From: Actinokineospora globicatena
GTDB lineage: Bacteria; Actinomycetota; Actinomycetes; Mycobacteriales; Pseudonocardiaceae
Assembly: GCF_024171945.1 (NCBI RefSeq)
Contig: NZ_JAMTCR010000002.1
Location: forward strand, 2,294,001 to 2,358,000
Direction of reading: 5' to 3'
Length of the DNA stretch: 64,000 nucleotides
The notes beneath the pieces are model-generated. The model saw only the letters and a program-made list of their open reading frames with translations, ran no database searches and was not told where the DNA came from. This document shows positions 53,716 through 63,130 of the stretch, piece by piece (position 1 is the stretch's first letter; each line of letters opens with the position of its first letter). A program made the translations under genes and the position numbers.

Positions 53716-55422
53716 GTGATGATCTCCCTGCTCCGGCGGTGGGCCCGGCCGGTCGCCCTGGTCGCCGCGGTGCACCTGGTGCAGGCGCTGGCGTTGCTGC
53801 ACCTGCCGACGCTCAACGCCGACGTGATCGACAACGGCGTGCTCACCGGCGACACCGGGTACGTCCTGGGCCGCGGCGCGCTGATGCTGGTGGCGACCGT
53901 GGTGCAGGCGACCTGCGCGGCGGTCGCGGTGTACCTGGGCGCCCGGGTCGGCATGGGCGTGGGCGCCGACCTGCGCGCCGCCACGTTCACCCACGTCCAG
54001 CGGTTCTCGGCGCGCGAGTTCAGCCGGTTCGGGACGCCGTCGCTGATCACGCGCACGACCAACGACGTCCAGCAGGTGCAGGTCCTGGTGTTCACCACCC
54101 TGTCCGCCCTGCTCAGCGCGCCTTTGCTGGCGGTGGGCGGCGTCGTGCTCGCGAGCAGGCTCGACGTGCCGCTGTCGGGGGTGCTGCTGGTGGCCATCCC
54201 GGTCGCGGCGGCGGCGATGGTCCTGATCATCCGGCGGATGACGCCGCCGTCGCGGTTGACGCAGGTCCGCACGGACGCGGTCAACCGGGTGCTGCGCGAG
54301 CAGATCACCGGCGTGCGGGTCATCCGGGCGTTCGTCCGCGACGCGCACGAGCGGCGCCGGTTCGCCGGGGCCAACGGCGACCTGATGGCGGTGGCGCTGC
54401 GGCTGGGCCGGTTGCAGGCGTTCTCCGGGGCGTCCGCGCTGCTGGTGATCAACCTGGCGGCGATCGCGGTGGTCGCGTTCGGCGGTCCGCGCGTGCTCGG
54501 CGGGGACCTGCGGGTGGGCGCGCTGGTCGCGTTCCTCGGCTACCTGGCGCAGATCCTGATGTCGGTCATGGTCGCGATGACGGTCTTCGAGATGCTGCCG
54601 CGCGCCCGGGTCAGCATGGACCGGATCACCGAGGTGCTGGCCACGCAGCCGAGCGTTCCCGAGCCAGGCAAGCGCGTTTACCCGTCTGGGCCGGGGGATT
54701 TGGACGTCCGGGGGGTGAGTTTCGGCTATCCCGGGGCTGAGAATGCGGCTGTGCGCGGGGTCGATCTCGTCGCTAGACCTGGCCAGACGACGGCGATCGT
54801 TGGGTCTACCGGTGCCGGTAAGACGACCTTGGTGAACCTGCTGGCTCGGCTTATCGACGTGGACAGCGGTTCGGTGTCAGTCAACGGGGTGGACGTACGG
54901 CAGCTTGACAGGGTTGTCCTGTCGCGCCTGATTGGCCTTGTGCCGCAGCGGTCCTACCTGTTCTCGGGGACCATCGCGTCGAACCTGCGCTACGGCTCCC
55001 CTGACGCTACCGACGACGAGCTGTGGCACGCACTAGAGGTCGCCCAGGCTCGCGACTTCGTGGCCGCTATGCCTGAAGGTCTGGACACACCGGTCGCGCA
55101 GGGCGGTACCACTGTCTCCGGTGGTCAACGTCAACGGCTGGCGATAGCTCGGGCACTTGTCGGCCGACATCAGATCTACCTGTTCGACGACGCGTTCTCG
55201 GCGCTAGATGCTGCAACCGACGCCGCACTACGGGCTGCGTTAGCCAGAGAGATAGGCGACGCGACGGTGGTGGTGGTCGCGCAACGGCTGTCCTCGATCC
55301 GCTCGGCCGACCGCATCGTGGTGCTCGGCGCGGGGCTGGTGGAGGCGGTTGGGACCCACGCGGAGCTGTCGCGGATCAGCCCGACGTACCAGGAGATCCT
55401 GCGGTCACAGGGGGAGAAGTGA
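53716..55422 (+). CDS. ABC exporter half-transporter, degenerate-site subunit
   Basis: 568 residues from GTG 53716 (or ATG 53719). Membrane domain ~1-310 with six segments, then the ATPase: GSTGAGKTTLVNLL, VPQRSYLFSGT, signature VSGGQRQRLAIARALV, Walker B IYLFDDAFSALD, where Asp replaces the catalytic Glu. Such a substitution marks the degenerate-site partner of heterodimeric exporters (TM287/288, BmrCD type). The next gene overlaps its stop by four bases and supplies the other half. Confidence 0.94.
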   Translation: MMISLLRRWARPVALVAAVHLVQALALLHLPTLNADVIDNGVLTGDTGYVLGRGALMLVATVVQATCAAVAVYLGARVGMGVGADLRAATFTHVQRFSAREFSRFGTPSLITRTTNDVQQVQVLVFTTLSALLSAPLLAVGGVVLASRLDVPLSGVLLVAIPVAAAAMVLIIRRMTPPSRLTQVRTDAVNRVLREQITGVRVIRAFVRDAHERRRFAGANGDLMAVALRLGRLQAFSGASALLVINLAAIAVVAFGGPRVLGGDLRVGALVAFLGYLAQILMSVMVAMTVFEMLPRARVSMDRITEVLATQPSVPEPGKRVYPSGPGDLDVRGVSFGYPGAENAAVRGVDLVARPGQTTAIVGSTGAGKTTLVNLLARLIDVDSGSVSVNGVDVRQLDRVVLSRLIGLVPQRSYLFSGTIASNLRYGSPDATDDELWHALEVAQARDFVAAMPEGLDTPVAQGGTTVSGGQRQRLAIARALVGRHQIYLFDDAFSALDAATDAALRAALAREIGDATVVVVAQRLSSIRSADRIVVLGAGLVEAVGTHAELSRISPTYQEILRSQGEK

Positions 55423-57176
55423 GCGACTTCCGTGCGACGGTGGTGCGGTTGCTCGGCGCGATGCGGCCGGATCGCCCGCGCGTGATCGGGGTCGTGGCGG
55501 CCGGGGTGGCTGGGCTGGGGCTGACGATCACGGTCCCGGTGCTGCTGGGGTCGGCGACCGACGCTGCCTTGGGTGGAGATCTCGTTGGTATGGCACGGCT
55601 TCTCGCGGTGGCCGGGGCCTTGTCGGCCGGGTCGTGGGGGTGCCTGGTCGTGCAGGGGCGGCTGATCGCGACGGTGGCGCAGCGGCTGGCGTACCGGCTG
55701 CGGGAGCGGGCCAGTGCGAAGCTGAGCCGGGTGCCGGTCGGCTACCTCGACACGCAGCCGCGGGGTGACCTGCTGTCGCGGGCGACCAACGACATCGAGA
55801 ACGTCACGCAGACCGTGCAGCACATCACCTTCCGGGTCGTGGCGTCGCTGATCAACGCCGTCGGCGCGCTGGTCGTGATGCTGCTGATCTCGCCGCTGCT
55901 GTCCGCGGTGCTGCTGGTGACGATGCCCGCCGCGGTGCTGCTGACCAGGGTGATCGGCAGGCGCGCGCAGCCCGGGTTCGACGAGCAGTGGGCGGCGACC
56001 GGGCAGCTGAGCGGTCAGGTCGAGCAGGTGTACACGGGGCATGAGGTCGTTACCGCTTTCGGGCGTCACCCGGAGGCGGGGCAGGACTTCGCCGAGCACC
56101 ACGAGAGGGTGCGGGCGGCGAGCGTTCGGGCCGAGTTCACCGCGGGCCTCATCGGACCGGCGGTTGCCTTCCTCGGGAACATCAACTACCTGGTGGTGGC
56201 GGTCCTCGGCGCGGTGCGGGTGACGGCGGGGGCGCTGACCATCGGCGACGTCCAGGCGTTCCTGCACTACGTCACGCAGGTCAACCAACCGGTGACCACG
56301 TTCGGGTTCCTCGCGGGCCGCATCCAGTCCGCCATCGCGTCCGCCGCCCGGGTCTTCGACCTGCTCGACGCCGAGGAACAGACCCCGGACCCGCCCCGCT
56401 CTCCGGTGCGGTCCACCGGCGCGATCGAGTTCCGGGAGGTGACGTTCGGCTACGGGGAACCGTTGCTGCGCGGCCTGTCCATCACCGTCCAACCAGGACA
56501 GGCGGTCGCGGTCGTCGGGCCGACCGGGGCGGGCAAGTCGACGCTGGTGAACCTGCTGCTGCGGTTCTACGACCCCGACAGCGGCGCGATCCTGCTCGAC
56601 GGCACCAACACCCGCACCATGTCCCGCGACGACCTGCGCTCCGCCATCACCGTCGTACCGCAGGACACCTGGCTGTTCCACGGCACCATCGCCGACAACA
56701 TCGGCTACGGCCGCCCCGACGCCGACCCCGCTGCCATCGTCACCGCCGCCCGCACCGTGCACGCCGACCACCTGATCCGCACCCTGCCCGCGGGCTACGA
56801 CACGGTGATCGACGACTCCAGCCTGTCCACCGGCGAACGCCAACTGATCACCCTGGCCCGCGCGTCACTGGCCCGCTCCACGGTCCTGGTCCTCGACGAG
56901 GCGACCAGCTCGGTCGACACCCGCACGGAGGTCCTGGTCCAACAAGCCATGACCACCCTCCGCCGCGACCGCACCACCTTCGTCATCGCCCACCGCCTCT
57001 CCACCATCCGCTCCGCCGACCTCATCCTGGTCATGGAAGACGGCGCGGTGGTCGAACAGGGCACCCATGCCGAACTACTTGCGGCCGACGGCCCCTACAC
57101 CCGCCTGTGCGCCGCCCAATTCGCCCCCTCGCAGCTCAACGGAAAACCCGCCGAGCAACCACCACCGCCGCGATGA
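55419..57176 (+). CDS. ABC exporter half-transporter, canonical-site subunit
   Basis: 585 residues from a GTG overlapping the previous stop. Membrane domain ~1-325, then the ATPase: GPTGAGKSTLVNLLLRFYDP, VPQDTWLFHGT, signature LSTGERQLITLARASL (T-G-E for G-G-Q), Walker B VLVLDEATSSVD with the catalytic Glu, and VIAHRLSTIRSAD. The altered signature here and the altered Walker B in the partner would sit in the same nucleotide site, leaving one fully active site. Multidrug or lipid export under TetR control is the likely role. Confidence 0.95.
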   Translation: MSDFRATVVRLLGAMRPDRPRVIGVVAAGVAGLGLTITVPVLLGSATDAALGGDLVGMARLLAVAGALSAGSWGCLVVQGRLIATVAQRLAYRLRERASAKLSRVPVGYLDTQPRGDLLSRATNDIENVTQTVQHITFRVVASLINAVGALVVMLLISPLLSAVLLVTMPAAVLLTRVIGRRAQPGFDEQWAATGQLSGQVEQVYTGHEVVTAFGRHPEAGQDFAEHHERVRAASVRAEFTAGLIGPAVAFLGNINYLVVAVLGAVRVTAGALTIGDVQAFLHYVTQVNQPVTTFGFLAGRIQSAIASAARVFDLLDAEEQTPDPPRSPVRSTGAIEFREVTFGYGEPLLRGLSITVQPGQAVAVVGPTGAGKSTLVNLLLRFYDPDSGAILLDGTNTRTMSRDDLRSAITVVPQDTWLFHGTIADNIGYGRPDADPAAIVTAARTVHADHLIRTLPAGYDTVIDDSSLSTGERQLITLARASLARSTVLVLDEATSSVDTRTEVLVQQAMTTLRRDRTTFVIAHRLSTIRSADLILVMEDGAVVEQGTHAELLAADGPYTRLCAAQFAPSQLNGKPAEQPPPPR

Positions 57177-57318
57177 TCAGCGCCACAAAGGGAATGGCGG
57201 GGATCAGCGCTAAAACTCGACCGCCAATGGTGAGAAGAAGCACGATCGCCACACTGCCGAATACCGCCATGACAACAAGCAACTTGGCCGCCTGTCGACT
57301 GGCCCGTTCGTCAACCAT
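57136..57318 (-). CDS. small two-helix membrane protein
   Basis: 60 residues: MVDERASRQAAK, then two hydrophobic helices (LLVVMAVFGSVAIVLLLTIG and ALIPAIPFVALIIAAVVVA) and a basic tail ARRVFR. It starts 30 bp after the nitroreductase stop on the same strand, so it is probably cotranscribed. Its 3' end overlaps the exporter gene by 41 bp tail to tail. The helical pattern and context make it a plausible real gene; function unknown. Confidence 0.55.
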   Translation of the reverse strand: MVDERASRQAAKLLVVMAVFGSVAIVLLLTIGGRVLALIPAIPFVALIIAAVVVARRVFR

Positions 57319-57348
57319 GTTCCCCCTTGTCGACAGGTCCGCGGGAAC

Positions 57349-57777
57349 TCAGACGCGGTGGAGGGTGATGACGGGGATGGTTCGTGTGGTGCCTGCTTGG
57401 TAGTCGCCATAGCCGGGGGCGAGGGCGGTTGCCTTGGCGAAGAGGTCGTCCCGTTCGGCTGGTGGGGCGATGTCCGCGCGGGCCGGGTACTCCTCGGTGC
57501 CGATCTCGACGGTTACCTGCGGGTTCTTGCGGATGTTGTGGTACCACGCCGGGTGGGTGTCGGCGCCGCCCTTCGACCCGATGATGACCGTCTTGCCGTC
57601 GATCTCGAGGTACACCAGCGGAACGGTGTGCTCCTTGCCGCTCTTCGCACCGGTCGTAGTCAGCAGGACCATGGTGGCCCCGGCGAACATGCCGCCCACT
57701 TTTCCGTCGTTCGCGCGGAATTCCGCGATGATCTCCCGGTTGAACGCCGCCGGGTCGAACTGCTGTTCCTCGCTCAT
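57349..57777 (-). CDS. deazaflavin (F420)-dependent nitroreductase family protein
   Basis: 142 residues with AAGGA well placed before the ATG. Ddn/DUF385 split-barrel: FNREIIAEFRANDGKVGGMF, the TTTGAKSGKEHTVPLVY strand pair (TGxKSG binds F420 phosphate in this family), VIIGSKGGADTHPAWYHNIRKNPQVTVEIG. It reduces or oxidises unknown substrates with F420. 58 bp downstream of the hemerythrin-like gene on the same strand. Confidence 0.93.
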   Translation of the reverse strand: MSEEQQFDPAAFNREIIAEFRANDGKVGGMFAGATMVLLTTTGAKSGKEHTVPLVYLEIDGKTVIIGSKGGADTHPAWYHNIRKNPQVTVEIGTEEYPARADIAPPAERDDLFAKATALAPGYGDYQAGTTRTIPVITLHRV

Positions 57778-57835
57778 GAAATCCTTTCGTTGACTCTTCG
57801 AATACCAGAGAACAAGACGGAAGCTGCGGCGATGC

Positions 57836-58339
57836 TCAGCCGGTGGGGACCGAGAGGCCGAGGAGGCTCTCGGTGGTCCCGTCCTCGGCCGTGAGTTCGT
57901 TGAGCGCCTTGACGATGCGGCCCTCTTCGAAGATGAAGTGCGATTCGAGGATCGCGGTCAACCCGTCCAACTCGCCGCGCACCCGTCGTGCCTCGGCTTC
58001 GTCCGGCGAGTCGGATATGCCGTTGATCAGCCGCTCGAGGCTCAGCACGATCGAGCTCACCATCTGGTGGTCTTCTTCGAGCTTGACGATGATCGGCCGG
58101 AGATCTGGGAAGTCCTTCGCCAGCACCGGAAACGCCCCCGCGTCCTCACCGGTGTGATGCTTGGTCAGCGCCGTGCAGAACGACAGGCAGTGCGCCTTCA
58201 ACTCCCGCGGCCGCTCGCCCCGCCCATCGAGATAGGCCCCAACATCACCCCGGAGTTGCGCGAGCTCTTCCCGAAGCCACTGGTGAATCCGAACCAGTTC
58301 ATCCCCAAACGCCACAAGCCGTGCCCCCGGAGTACTCAT
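57836..58339 (-). CDS. hemerythrin/HHE-domain protein
   Basis: 167 residues, all-helical. Candidate metal ligands are His in VRIHQWLREEL, HH in TKHHTGEDAGAF, the EEDHQM helix and ESHFIFEEG, the HHE pattern of a di-iron four-helix bundle. Such proteins bind O2, NO or iron; the role here is unknown. ATG 58339 was chosen; TAAGGT just upstream (minus strand) would give a leaderless or nearly leaderless message. The extension upstream lacks helical character. Confidence 0.88.
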   Translation of the reverse strand: MSTPGARLVAFGDELVRIHQWLREELAQLRGDVGAYLDGRGERPRELKAHCLSFCTALTKHHTGEDAGAFPVLAKDFPDLRPIIVKLEEDHQMVSSIVLSLERLINGISDSPDEAEARRVRGELDGLTAILESHFIFEEGRIVKALNELTAEDGTTESLLGLSVPTG

Positions 58340-58638
58340 AACCCCTAACCTTACCGACCCCGCCACCCCATTAACGGCCACAGCGGAACCCTCACCACTG
58401 TGAGCGCATCGTGCCGCCCTGTGCTGATCCGGTGGTGACCCGCCCATTGGCTGTGGATGGGGTGGTGTTCGGTGTTCTCGACGTGTGGTCGGTCGCGATG
58501 TGGCAGTCTTGCGCGGCGGCGTTCGGGGGAACGTCGCCGGGCTGATCTGACCGCCGTGGGGGACGTGTTGCGACAGTGTCGTGCGAGGGGATCGGGGGCT
58601 CAGGTGCCGCCGAGCGTTGATACCCGAGCCACCGGCTC
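58340..58638. other. 299-bp divergent intergenic region
   Basis: Between the hemerythrin-like gene (minus) and the EspC/glycosyltransferase fusion (plus). No gene and no strong -35/-10 pair are visible for the plus strand. A TTGCGACAGTGTCG dyad-like stretch lies near 58568. Confidence 0.4.
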
Positions 58639-61509
58639 ATGACGCGCAGGCGCAGCGGCACGTCCCACCATGACGGGTCGAGCACGCCGGGCCCGGTCGG
58701 TTCCGGCGGCTCTGGCGTCACGACGGGCACGGGCCTGGACCCCGACGCCCTGGACTCCGTGGGGCGCCGCTTCTCCGGCCGGGCAGGGCAGATCCGCGAC
58801 AGCGTCGGCGGCAGGCTGAACATCGGCGCGTCGTCGCAGAGCGCGGGGGTGTTCGGTCAGGTCGCGATGGTCAAGGCTGACGAGGCCATTCGCACCGCTC
58901 GCGAAGGCGTGGCCCGTGCGGCCACTTCGGCGGAGACCAGTGGCCAGAAGGTCAAGGACACCGCCCAGGCGGCTCGGGGCGCCGACCAGTCGAACGCGAC
59001 CGACCTCCGCCAGTCCGGCGATGGCCTGGGCAAGTCCGCTCCCCGCCCGTCCGGGAGTGCGGGCACTGCAGCTCCGCGCACCTCAGGGACCCCAGCGTCC
59101 ACACCGTCCCGCGCCCCGACCACCGCAGGCCCGCGTTCCGACACCCCTGGGTCCCCTCCCCGCCCATCGCGCTCGCCGAGCGTGCCCGACGGCGCGAGTG
59201 CTCCGCGTTCGGGGACGCCGACCACACGGGATGTCCGGAGCGCTCCAGCCGCGCACTCACCTGGTTCGCCCTCTGCTCCCACATCAGCGCCGGGAGCGCG
59301 GGGGACGCCCACCCCACCCGCCGCCTCCCCCGGCCTGTCCGGATCCCGACCGGCGTCGTCGTCCAGCTGGCAGGGCTCGACCCCGAGCACGCCGCCAGGG
59401 CCACCCACAGGACGTCCAAGTGGTCCGCCTACCACGCCCGTGCAGGGCCAGCCCGGCCACGCGCCACCTCTGCGGGCACCCGGTCAGCAGGGCCGCCAGC
59501 CTGCACAGGGACCTGGCTCACCCGGGCAAGGCGGCGGCACTCCGTCCCAAGGACAGGGCTCGCCGCGAGCCGGTCAGCGGCAAGGGCACGGCGCACCGCA
59601 CCCTGGTCGACAGGGCCCAGCGCCCGGTTCGCCGCAGCCGGACCGCGCCCAGTCCCACCAGCGCGCACACAGTCCACCAGGGCCGAGCCAGCCGCAACGG
59701 GGTCTCCCGCGACCTGGGCACGGCGTACCCGAGTCGGGCACACCAGGCGAACGCCCGCGGCAGGCAGCAGGCATACCGCCCCAGCCGGGCCTGCCGCGGG
59801 ACCAGCGCCCCATAGGCCCGCCCCAGCCGTATGGCCCTCCGCCCCGAGCGGGTAACGCTCCGCCGCAGGGCCATCGTCAGCCCCAGCCGGGCGCGGGATC
59901 GTCCCACCGGGGGCCCACGCCTGGTCCGCCGCGACCGGGCGCCGGTCCGCTACCGGGCGCGCACCCGCCGATCGATCCGGCCGCCGCGCGGCCGGACCCG
60001 ACGGGTCCCCACCAGGGCCACACGCCAGCGCGGCGGGAGCAGGTAGCGCCGAACCCAGGGGCCGAACCGCGTCGTCCGGAGCGCCACGGCTGGCCGGAGC
60101 AGGGGCACGACCGACGCGACCCGAACACCACCGACGAGCCGCGCACCAGTGGCGACCCCAACCGGAGCCAGGACGCAGCCCGAGACCGGACTTCGGGCCA
60201 AGACCCGACCGGCAACAGGGGCCAGCGCGGGGCCGATCCGGACCTGACGACCGATCCGGGGCCCACGCCCGACGAGCGCAGGGACGCCGCGGACGCGCAG
60301 GACGCCGACGACGCCACCTACACCTTCCTGCTGATGTGCGGCGAGTACGGCCCGGACAGGGGTGGCGTCACGGTCTTCAACCGGGCGCTCGCCGAGGCGC
60401 TGGCCGACGCCGGGCACAGCGTGGTCGTGCGGATCGGCGAGGACGCCGCCCGCTACGCGGACGCCCAGCGGCCCAACCTGCGGATCCTCGGTCCACGGGA
60501 CCTGCCGGACGCACCCGATTCGCGCACACTGCTCGGCACAGCGGACGATCCCGACGACATGCCCGACAACGTCGACTTCGTCATCGGGCACACGCGCTTC
60601 TCCGGCCCGGCCGCCGCGGCGACCCGGGACACCAGGTTCCCGGACGCGAAGCTGATCCACTTCGTCCACATGGTGCCCGAGGCCCTCGGTCGGGTGAAGG
60701 CGGACGATGACCCGAGAGACCTGGCCGCGGGCATCGTGAACCACGCCATCGAGCGCGACCTGGTGGCGAACGCGGACCTCGCGGTCGGCGTCGGACCAGC
60801 CATCGCCGAGAACGTGCGGGAGATGGTCGAGCAGGCCAGGGCGGCGGGAGCACCGGTGGTGACGAAGGGGGTGCACGAGCTGATCCCCGGGATGGAGTTC
60901 GTGGACCGCAGACCACGCTCCATCGAGGGACGTCCGATGGAGGTGCTCCTGTTCGGCCGGGCCGACGTCGGCCAGAAGGGCGCCAAGGAGGCGGCGCGAG
61001 TGGTCGGTAGGTTGCAGCGCGCAGGGGTCCCCGTCAGGTTGACCGTACGCGGTGTGCCTGCGGCACAGGCGGCGAATCAGCAGAGAGTGCTCTCCGACAT
61101 CGCCAAGGCCGATGTCGAGGTCCGCCCGTTCACGACGGACCGCGCCGACCTCCACACCGACTTGGACGGGGCCGATGTGATGGTCATGACCTCGCGCGCC
61201 GAGGGTTTCGGGCTCACCGCCCAGGAGGCCGCCGGGGCGGGGGTGCCCGTCGTGGTCCCGTCCAGCAGCGGCTTCGGCCGCTGGCTCGGCGACGAGTTCT
61301 CGGCGGCCAACGCCGGGCCGAGCATCGTGGAGCAGGGCTTCGAGGACCGGGTGCCGGAAGACCGCTGGTTGGAGGCGCTGAAGGATGTGGCGGACGATTA
61401 CGACGACGCGCAGAACCGCGCCCTGGCGTTGCAGCAGGAGTTCAGGGACCAGGATGTCACGTGGTCCGGCACCGTGCGGAAGTTGATCGAGGCCCTTGGG
61501 AGGCTGTGA
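58639..61509 (+). CDS. EspC-like / Pro-rich / GT4 glycosyltransferase fusion protein
   Basis: 956 residues. Residues ~30-125 form a small helical domain starting GLDPDALDSVGRRFSGRAGQI, like the EspC/WXG100-type substrates of type VII secretion. Residues ~130-555 are a Pro/Gly/Gln/Arg-rich disordered linker. Residues ~560-956 are a GT-B glycosyltransferase: MCGEYGPDRGGVTVFNRAL (donor-side Gly-rich loop), HFVHMVPEALGRV, LLFGRADVGQKGAKEAARVV, and the family 4 ExFGxxxxE-type SRAEGFGLTAQEAAGAGVPV. Start ATG 58639. A secretion-type domain on a sugar-nucleotide enzyme is unusual. The next gene shares the stop/start base, so four genes are coupled. Confidence 0.82.
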   Translation: MTRRRSGTSHHDGSSTPGPVGSGGSGVTTGTGLDPDALDSVGRRFSGRAGQIRDSVGGRLNIGASSQSAGVFGQVAMVKADEAIRTAREGVARAATSAETSGQKVKDTAQAARGADQSNATDLRQSGDGLGKSAPRPSGSAGTAAPRTSGTPASTPSRAPTTAGPRSDTPGSPPRPSRSPSVPDGASAPRSGTPTTRDVRSAPAAHSPGSPSAPTSAPGARGTPTPPAASPGLSGSRPASSSSWQGSTPSTPPGPPTGRPSGPPTTPVQGQPGHAPPLRAPGQQGRQPAQGPGSPGQGGGTPSQGQGSPRAGQRQGHGAPHPGRQGPAPGSPQPDRAQSHQRAHSPPGPSQPQRGLPRPGHGVPESGTPGERPRQAAGIPPQPGLPRDQRPIGPPQPYGPPPRAGNAPPQGHRQPQPGAGSSHRGPTPGPPRPGAGPLPGAHPPIDPAAARPDPTGPHQGHTPARREQVAPNPGAEPRRPERHGWPEQGHDRRDPNTTDEPRTSGDPNRSQDAARDRTSGQDPTGNRGQRGADPDLTTDPGPTPDERRDAADAQDADDATYTFLLMCGEYGPDRGGVTVFNRALAEALADAGHSVVVRIGEDAARYADAQRPNLRILGPRDLPDAPDSRTLLGTADDPDDMPDNVDFVIGHTRFSGPAAAATRDTRFPDAKLIHFVHMVPEALGRVKADDDPRDLAAGIVNHAIERDLVANADLAVGVGPAIAENVREMVEQARAAGAPVVTKGVHELIPGMEFVDRRPRSIEGRPMEVLLFGRADVGQKGAKEAARVVGRLQRAGVPVRLTVRGVPAAQAANQQRVLSDIAKADVEVRPFTTDRADLHTDLDGADVMVMTSRAEGFGLTAQEAAGAGVPVVVPSSSGFGRWLGDEFSAANAGPSIVEQGFEDRVPEDRWLEALKDVADDYDDAQNRALALQQEFRDQDVTWSGTVRKLIEALGRL

Positions 61510-62006
61510 TGTCCGGTGATGAACTCGCGGACCGCTACGCGCGGTTGCGGCGGGCTGCTGCGGCGTTGCTCGAGGTGACGGCGGTTGCCGAGGTGTCTGT
61601 GGTGCACCAGCGGAAGTTGGATGGTCTGGCGGCGGCGCTGGCGGAGTCCGGGGCCGCGGGTGCCACCACCAGGGAGCTTGTCGATCCCAGCCTGCACCTG
61701 CTGTGCTCGCGGAACTACCAGGGCGGTGCGCCCGATGGTGCGCCGCGCCCGTTCGCGGGCGAGGCACAGGGTATTCGGGAGAGCCTGGCCCTCGACGACG
61801 CGACTGAGGAGCCACCCGGGGAATGGCCCGATGTGTGGGACCCGGCGTTGACGGAGGTGCAGGCCATGGTGGTGGGGACGCTGCTGCGGGAGTTGGCGGC
61901 GCGGCTGGTGGCCACGGGCGATCCTGGTGGTCGGGAGTTGGCGGTCGTGGTGGGGGAGTTGGCCGACGAGGTGCTGGCGCCGACGTTCGTCGGGGCGCAG
62001 CGATGA
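61509..62006 (+). CDS. 165-residue protein, paralogue of the 62617 gene
   Basis: Starts at the ATG sharing a base with the previous stop. MSGDELADRYARLRRAAAALLEV is followed by an LDGLAAALAESG helix, a central LHLLCSRN, a linker and the C-terminal helices VQAMVVGTLLRELAARLVATG and ELAVVVGELADEVL. The same plan, length (165) and C-terminal motif (RALVIGQLLEEVAGRLA) occur in the gene at 62617, so the two arose by duplication. No known family; all-helical and soluble; probably partners of the glycosyltransferase-like proteins. Confidence 0.75.
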   Translation: MSGDELADRYARLRRAAAALLEVTAVAEVSVVHQRKLDGLAAALAESGAAGATTRELVDPSLHLLCSRNYQGGAPDGAPRPFAGEAQGIRESLALDDATEEPPGEWPDVWDPALTEVQAMVVGTLLRELAARLVATGDPGGRELAVVVGELADEVLAPTFVGAQR

Positions 62007-62617
62007 GCGGCGGGCGGCCGCTGGTGGTCTATTCCGGGCGCAGCGACCTCATGCAGCATGGTGCGCACGAATCCGCGTTGATGGTGCGCGGCATCGGGCC
62101 GGAGCGCGCGGTGCGCATGATCGTGAACGGCGCGCCGCCGGAGACGGTGCGGGCGGCCCGGCGGTTGCTGTCGCAGGTCGCCGGACGTGCGGTTGAGGTG
62201 CGCCCGTACTCCGCGGACAAGGCGGCGCAGCGCGAGTTGGTCCGCGCGGCGGACATGGTCATCGTGCCCGCGCACGCGGAGAACGTCGGCATGACCGCGC
62301 TGGACGCGATCATGGCGGACGTGCCGGTGCTGGTGCCGGACACCTGCGGGGTGGGCAACTTCCTGGCCAGGAGCGGCCGGGTCGACCCGCGGTTGGCCGA
62401 GCACTCGGTGATCCGGCGCGCCGAGGGGGAGGACATGGCGCCGATCGGGCGATGGGTAGCCGGACTCGCGGCGGTTGTGGACGACCCGCGGACGGCCCGG
62501 CGGCGGGCGGCGGAACTGCGCGAGGCGGTGGTGACCGCGCTGCGGACGCTGCAGAGCGCGGGTCAGTCGGCAGGCGATCTGATCAAGTCCATCATGACCG
62601 TGCGCGAGGAGAAGTGA
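62003..62617 (+). CDS. stand-alone C-terminal half of a GT-B glycosyltransferase
   Basis: 204 residues, overlapping both neighbours (ATGA; TGATG). It begins at the second Rossmann domain: PLVVYSGRSDLMQHGAHESALMV, VRMIVNGAPPETVRAARRLL, VEVRPYSADKAAQREL, and VIVPAHAENVGMTALDAIMADVPVLVPDTCG, which parallels the EGFGLTAQEAAGAGVPVVV region of the large fusion upstream. The acceptor-binding half is absent, so it is either non-catalytic, a regulator, or works with another chain. Confidence 0.75.
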   Translation: MSGGRPLVVYSGRSDLMQHGAHESALMVRGIGPERAVRMIVNGAPPETVRAARRLLSQVAGRAVEVRPYSADKAAQRELVRAADMVIVPAHAENVGMTALDAIMADVPVLVPDTCGVGNFLARSGRVDPRLAEHSVIRRAEGEDMAPIGRWVAGLAAVVDDPRTARRRAAELREAVVTALRTLQSAGQSAGDLIKSIMTVREEK

Positions 62618-63114
62618 TGACCGACGACTTGGCGGCGCGGTACGAAGTCCTTCGGGCGGCCGCGGCCGATGTGGTCCACCACCAAACGCCGCACGACCCC
62701 CCGGTGCCGTACACGGCGGAGCTGGATGAGTTGTACCGGTTGCTGTTGGCTGATCAGGGTTCGGCCACGCAGGTGGGGACATCGGCGGGCCCTGTCGATC
62801 CGACGCGGTTCAGCCTGGCGTTCACCGACTTCCGGGACGACGGGTCGTCGGCCCCTTATGGTTTGGTGGAGTTGGCGGCTCAGCTTCGCGAGGACCTCGC
62901 GGGTGATCGCGGTCTCGGCGAGCACGCGCCGGGCGAGCCGGATCGAGATGTGCACTTGTCGCAGGTGCGGGCGTTGGTGATCGGTCAACTCCTCGAAGAG
63001 GTGGCGGGGCGACTTGCTCCGGGGCCCGCCGTCGGCATGGCGGAAGCGGGTCGTGGCCTCGCCGAGCTGGCGACCAAACTCTCCGAGCAGCTGATCAACA
63101 TGACCTCCGTGTGA
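62617..63114 (+). CDS. 165-residue protein, paralogue of the 61509 gene
   Basis: Starts at the ATG sharing one base with the preceding stop. MTDDLAARYEVLRAAAADVVHH and TAELDELYRLLLADQ parallel the 61509 product; the C-terminus RALVIGQLLEEVAGRLAPGPAVGMAEAGRGLAELATKLSEQLI matches its VGTLLRELAARL region. It lacks the Cys of its paralogue. Function unknown; the alternation paralogue - half-glycosyltransferase - paralogue suggests a multi-subunit complex. Confidence 0.75.
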   Translation: MTDDLAARYEVLRAAAADVVHHQTPHDPPVPYTAELDELYRLLLADQGSATQVGTSAGPVDPTRFSLAFTDFRDDGSSAPYGLVELAAQLREDLAGDRGLGEHAPGEPDRDVHLSQVRALVIGQLLEEVAGRLAPGPAVGMAEAGRGLAELATKLSEQLINMTSV

Positions 63115-63130
63115 CCTCCGTCGGGTCCTC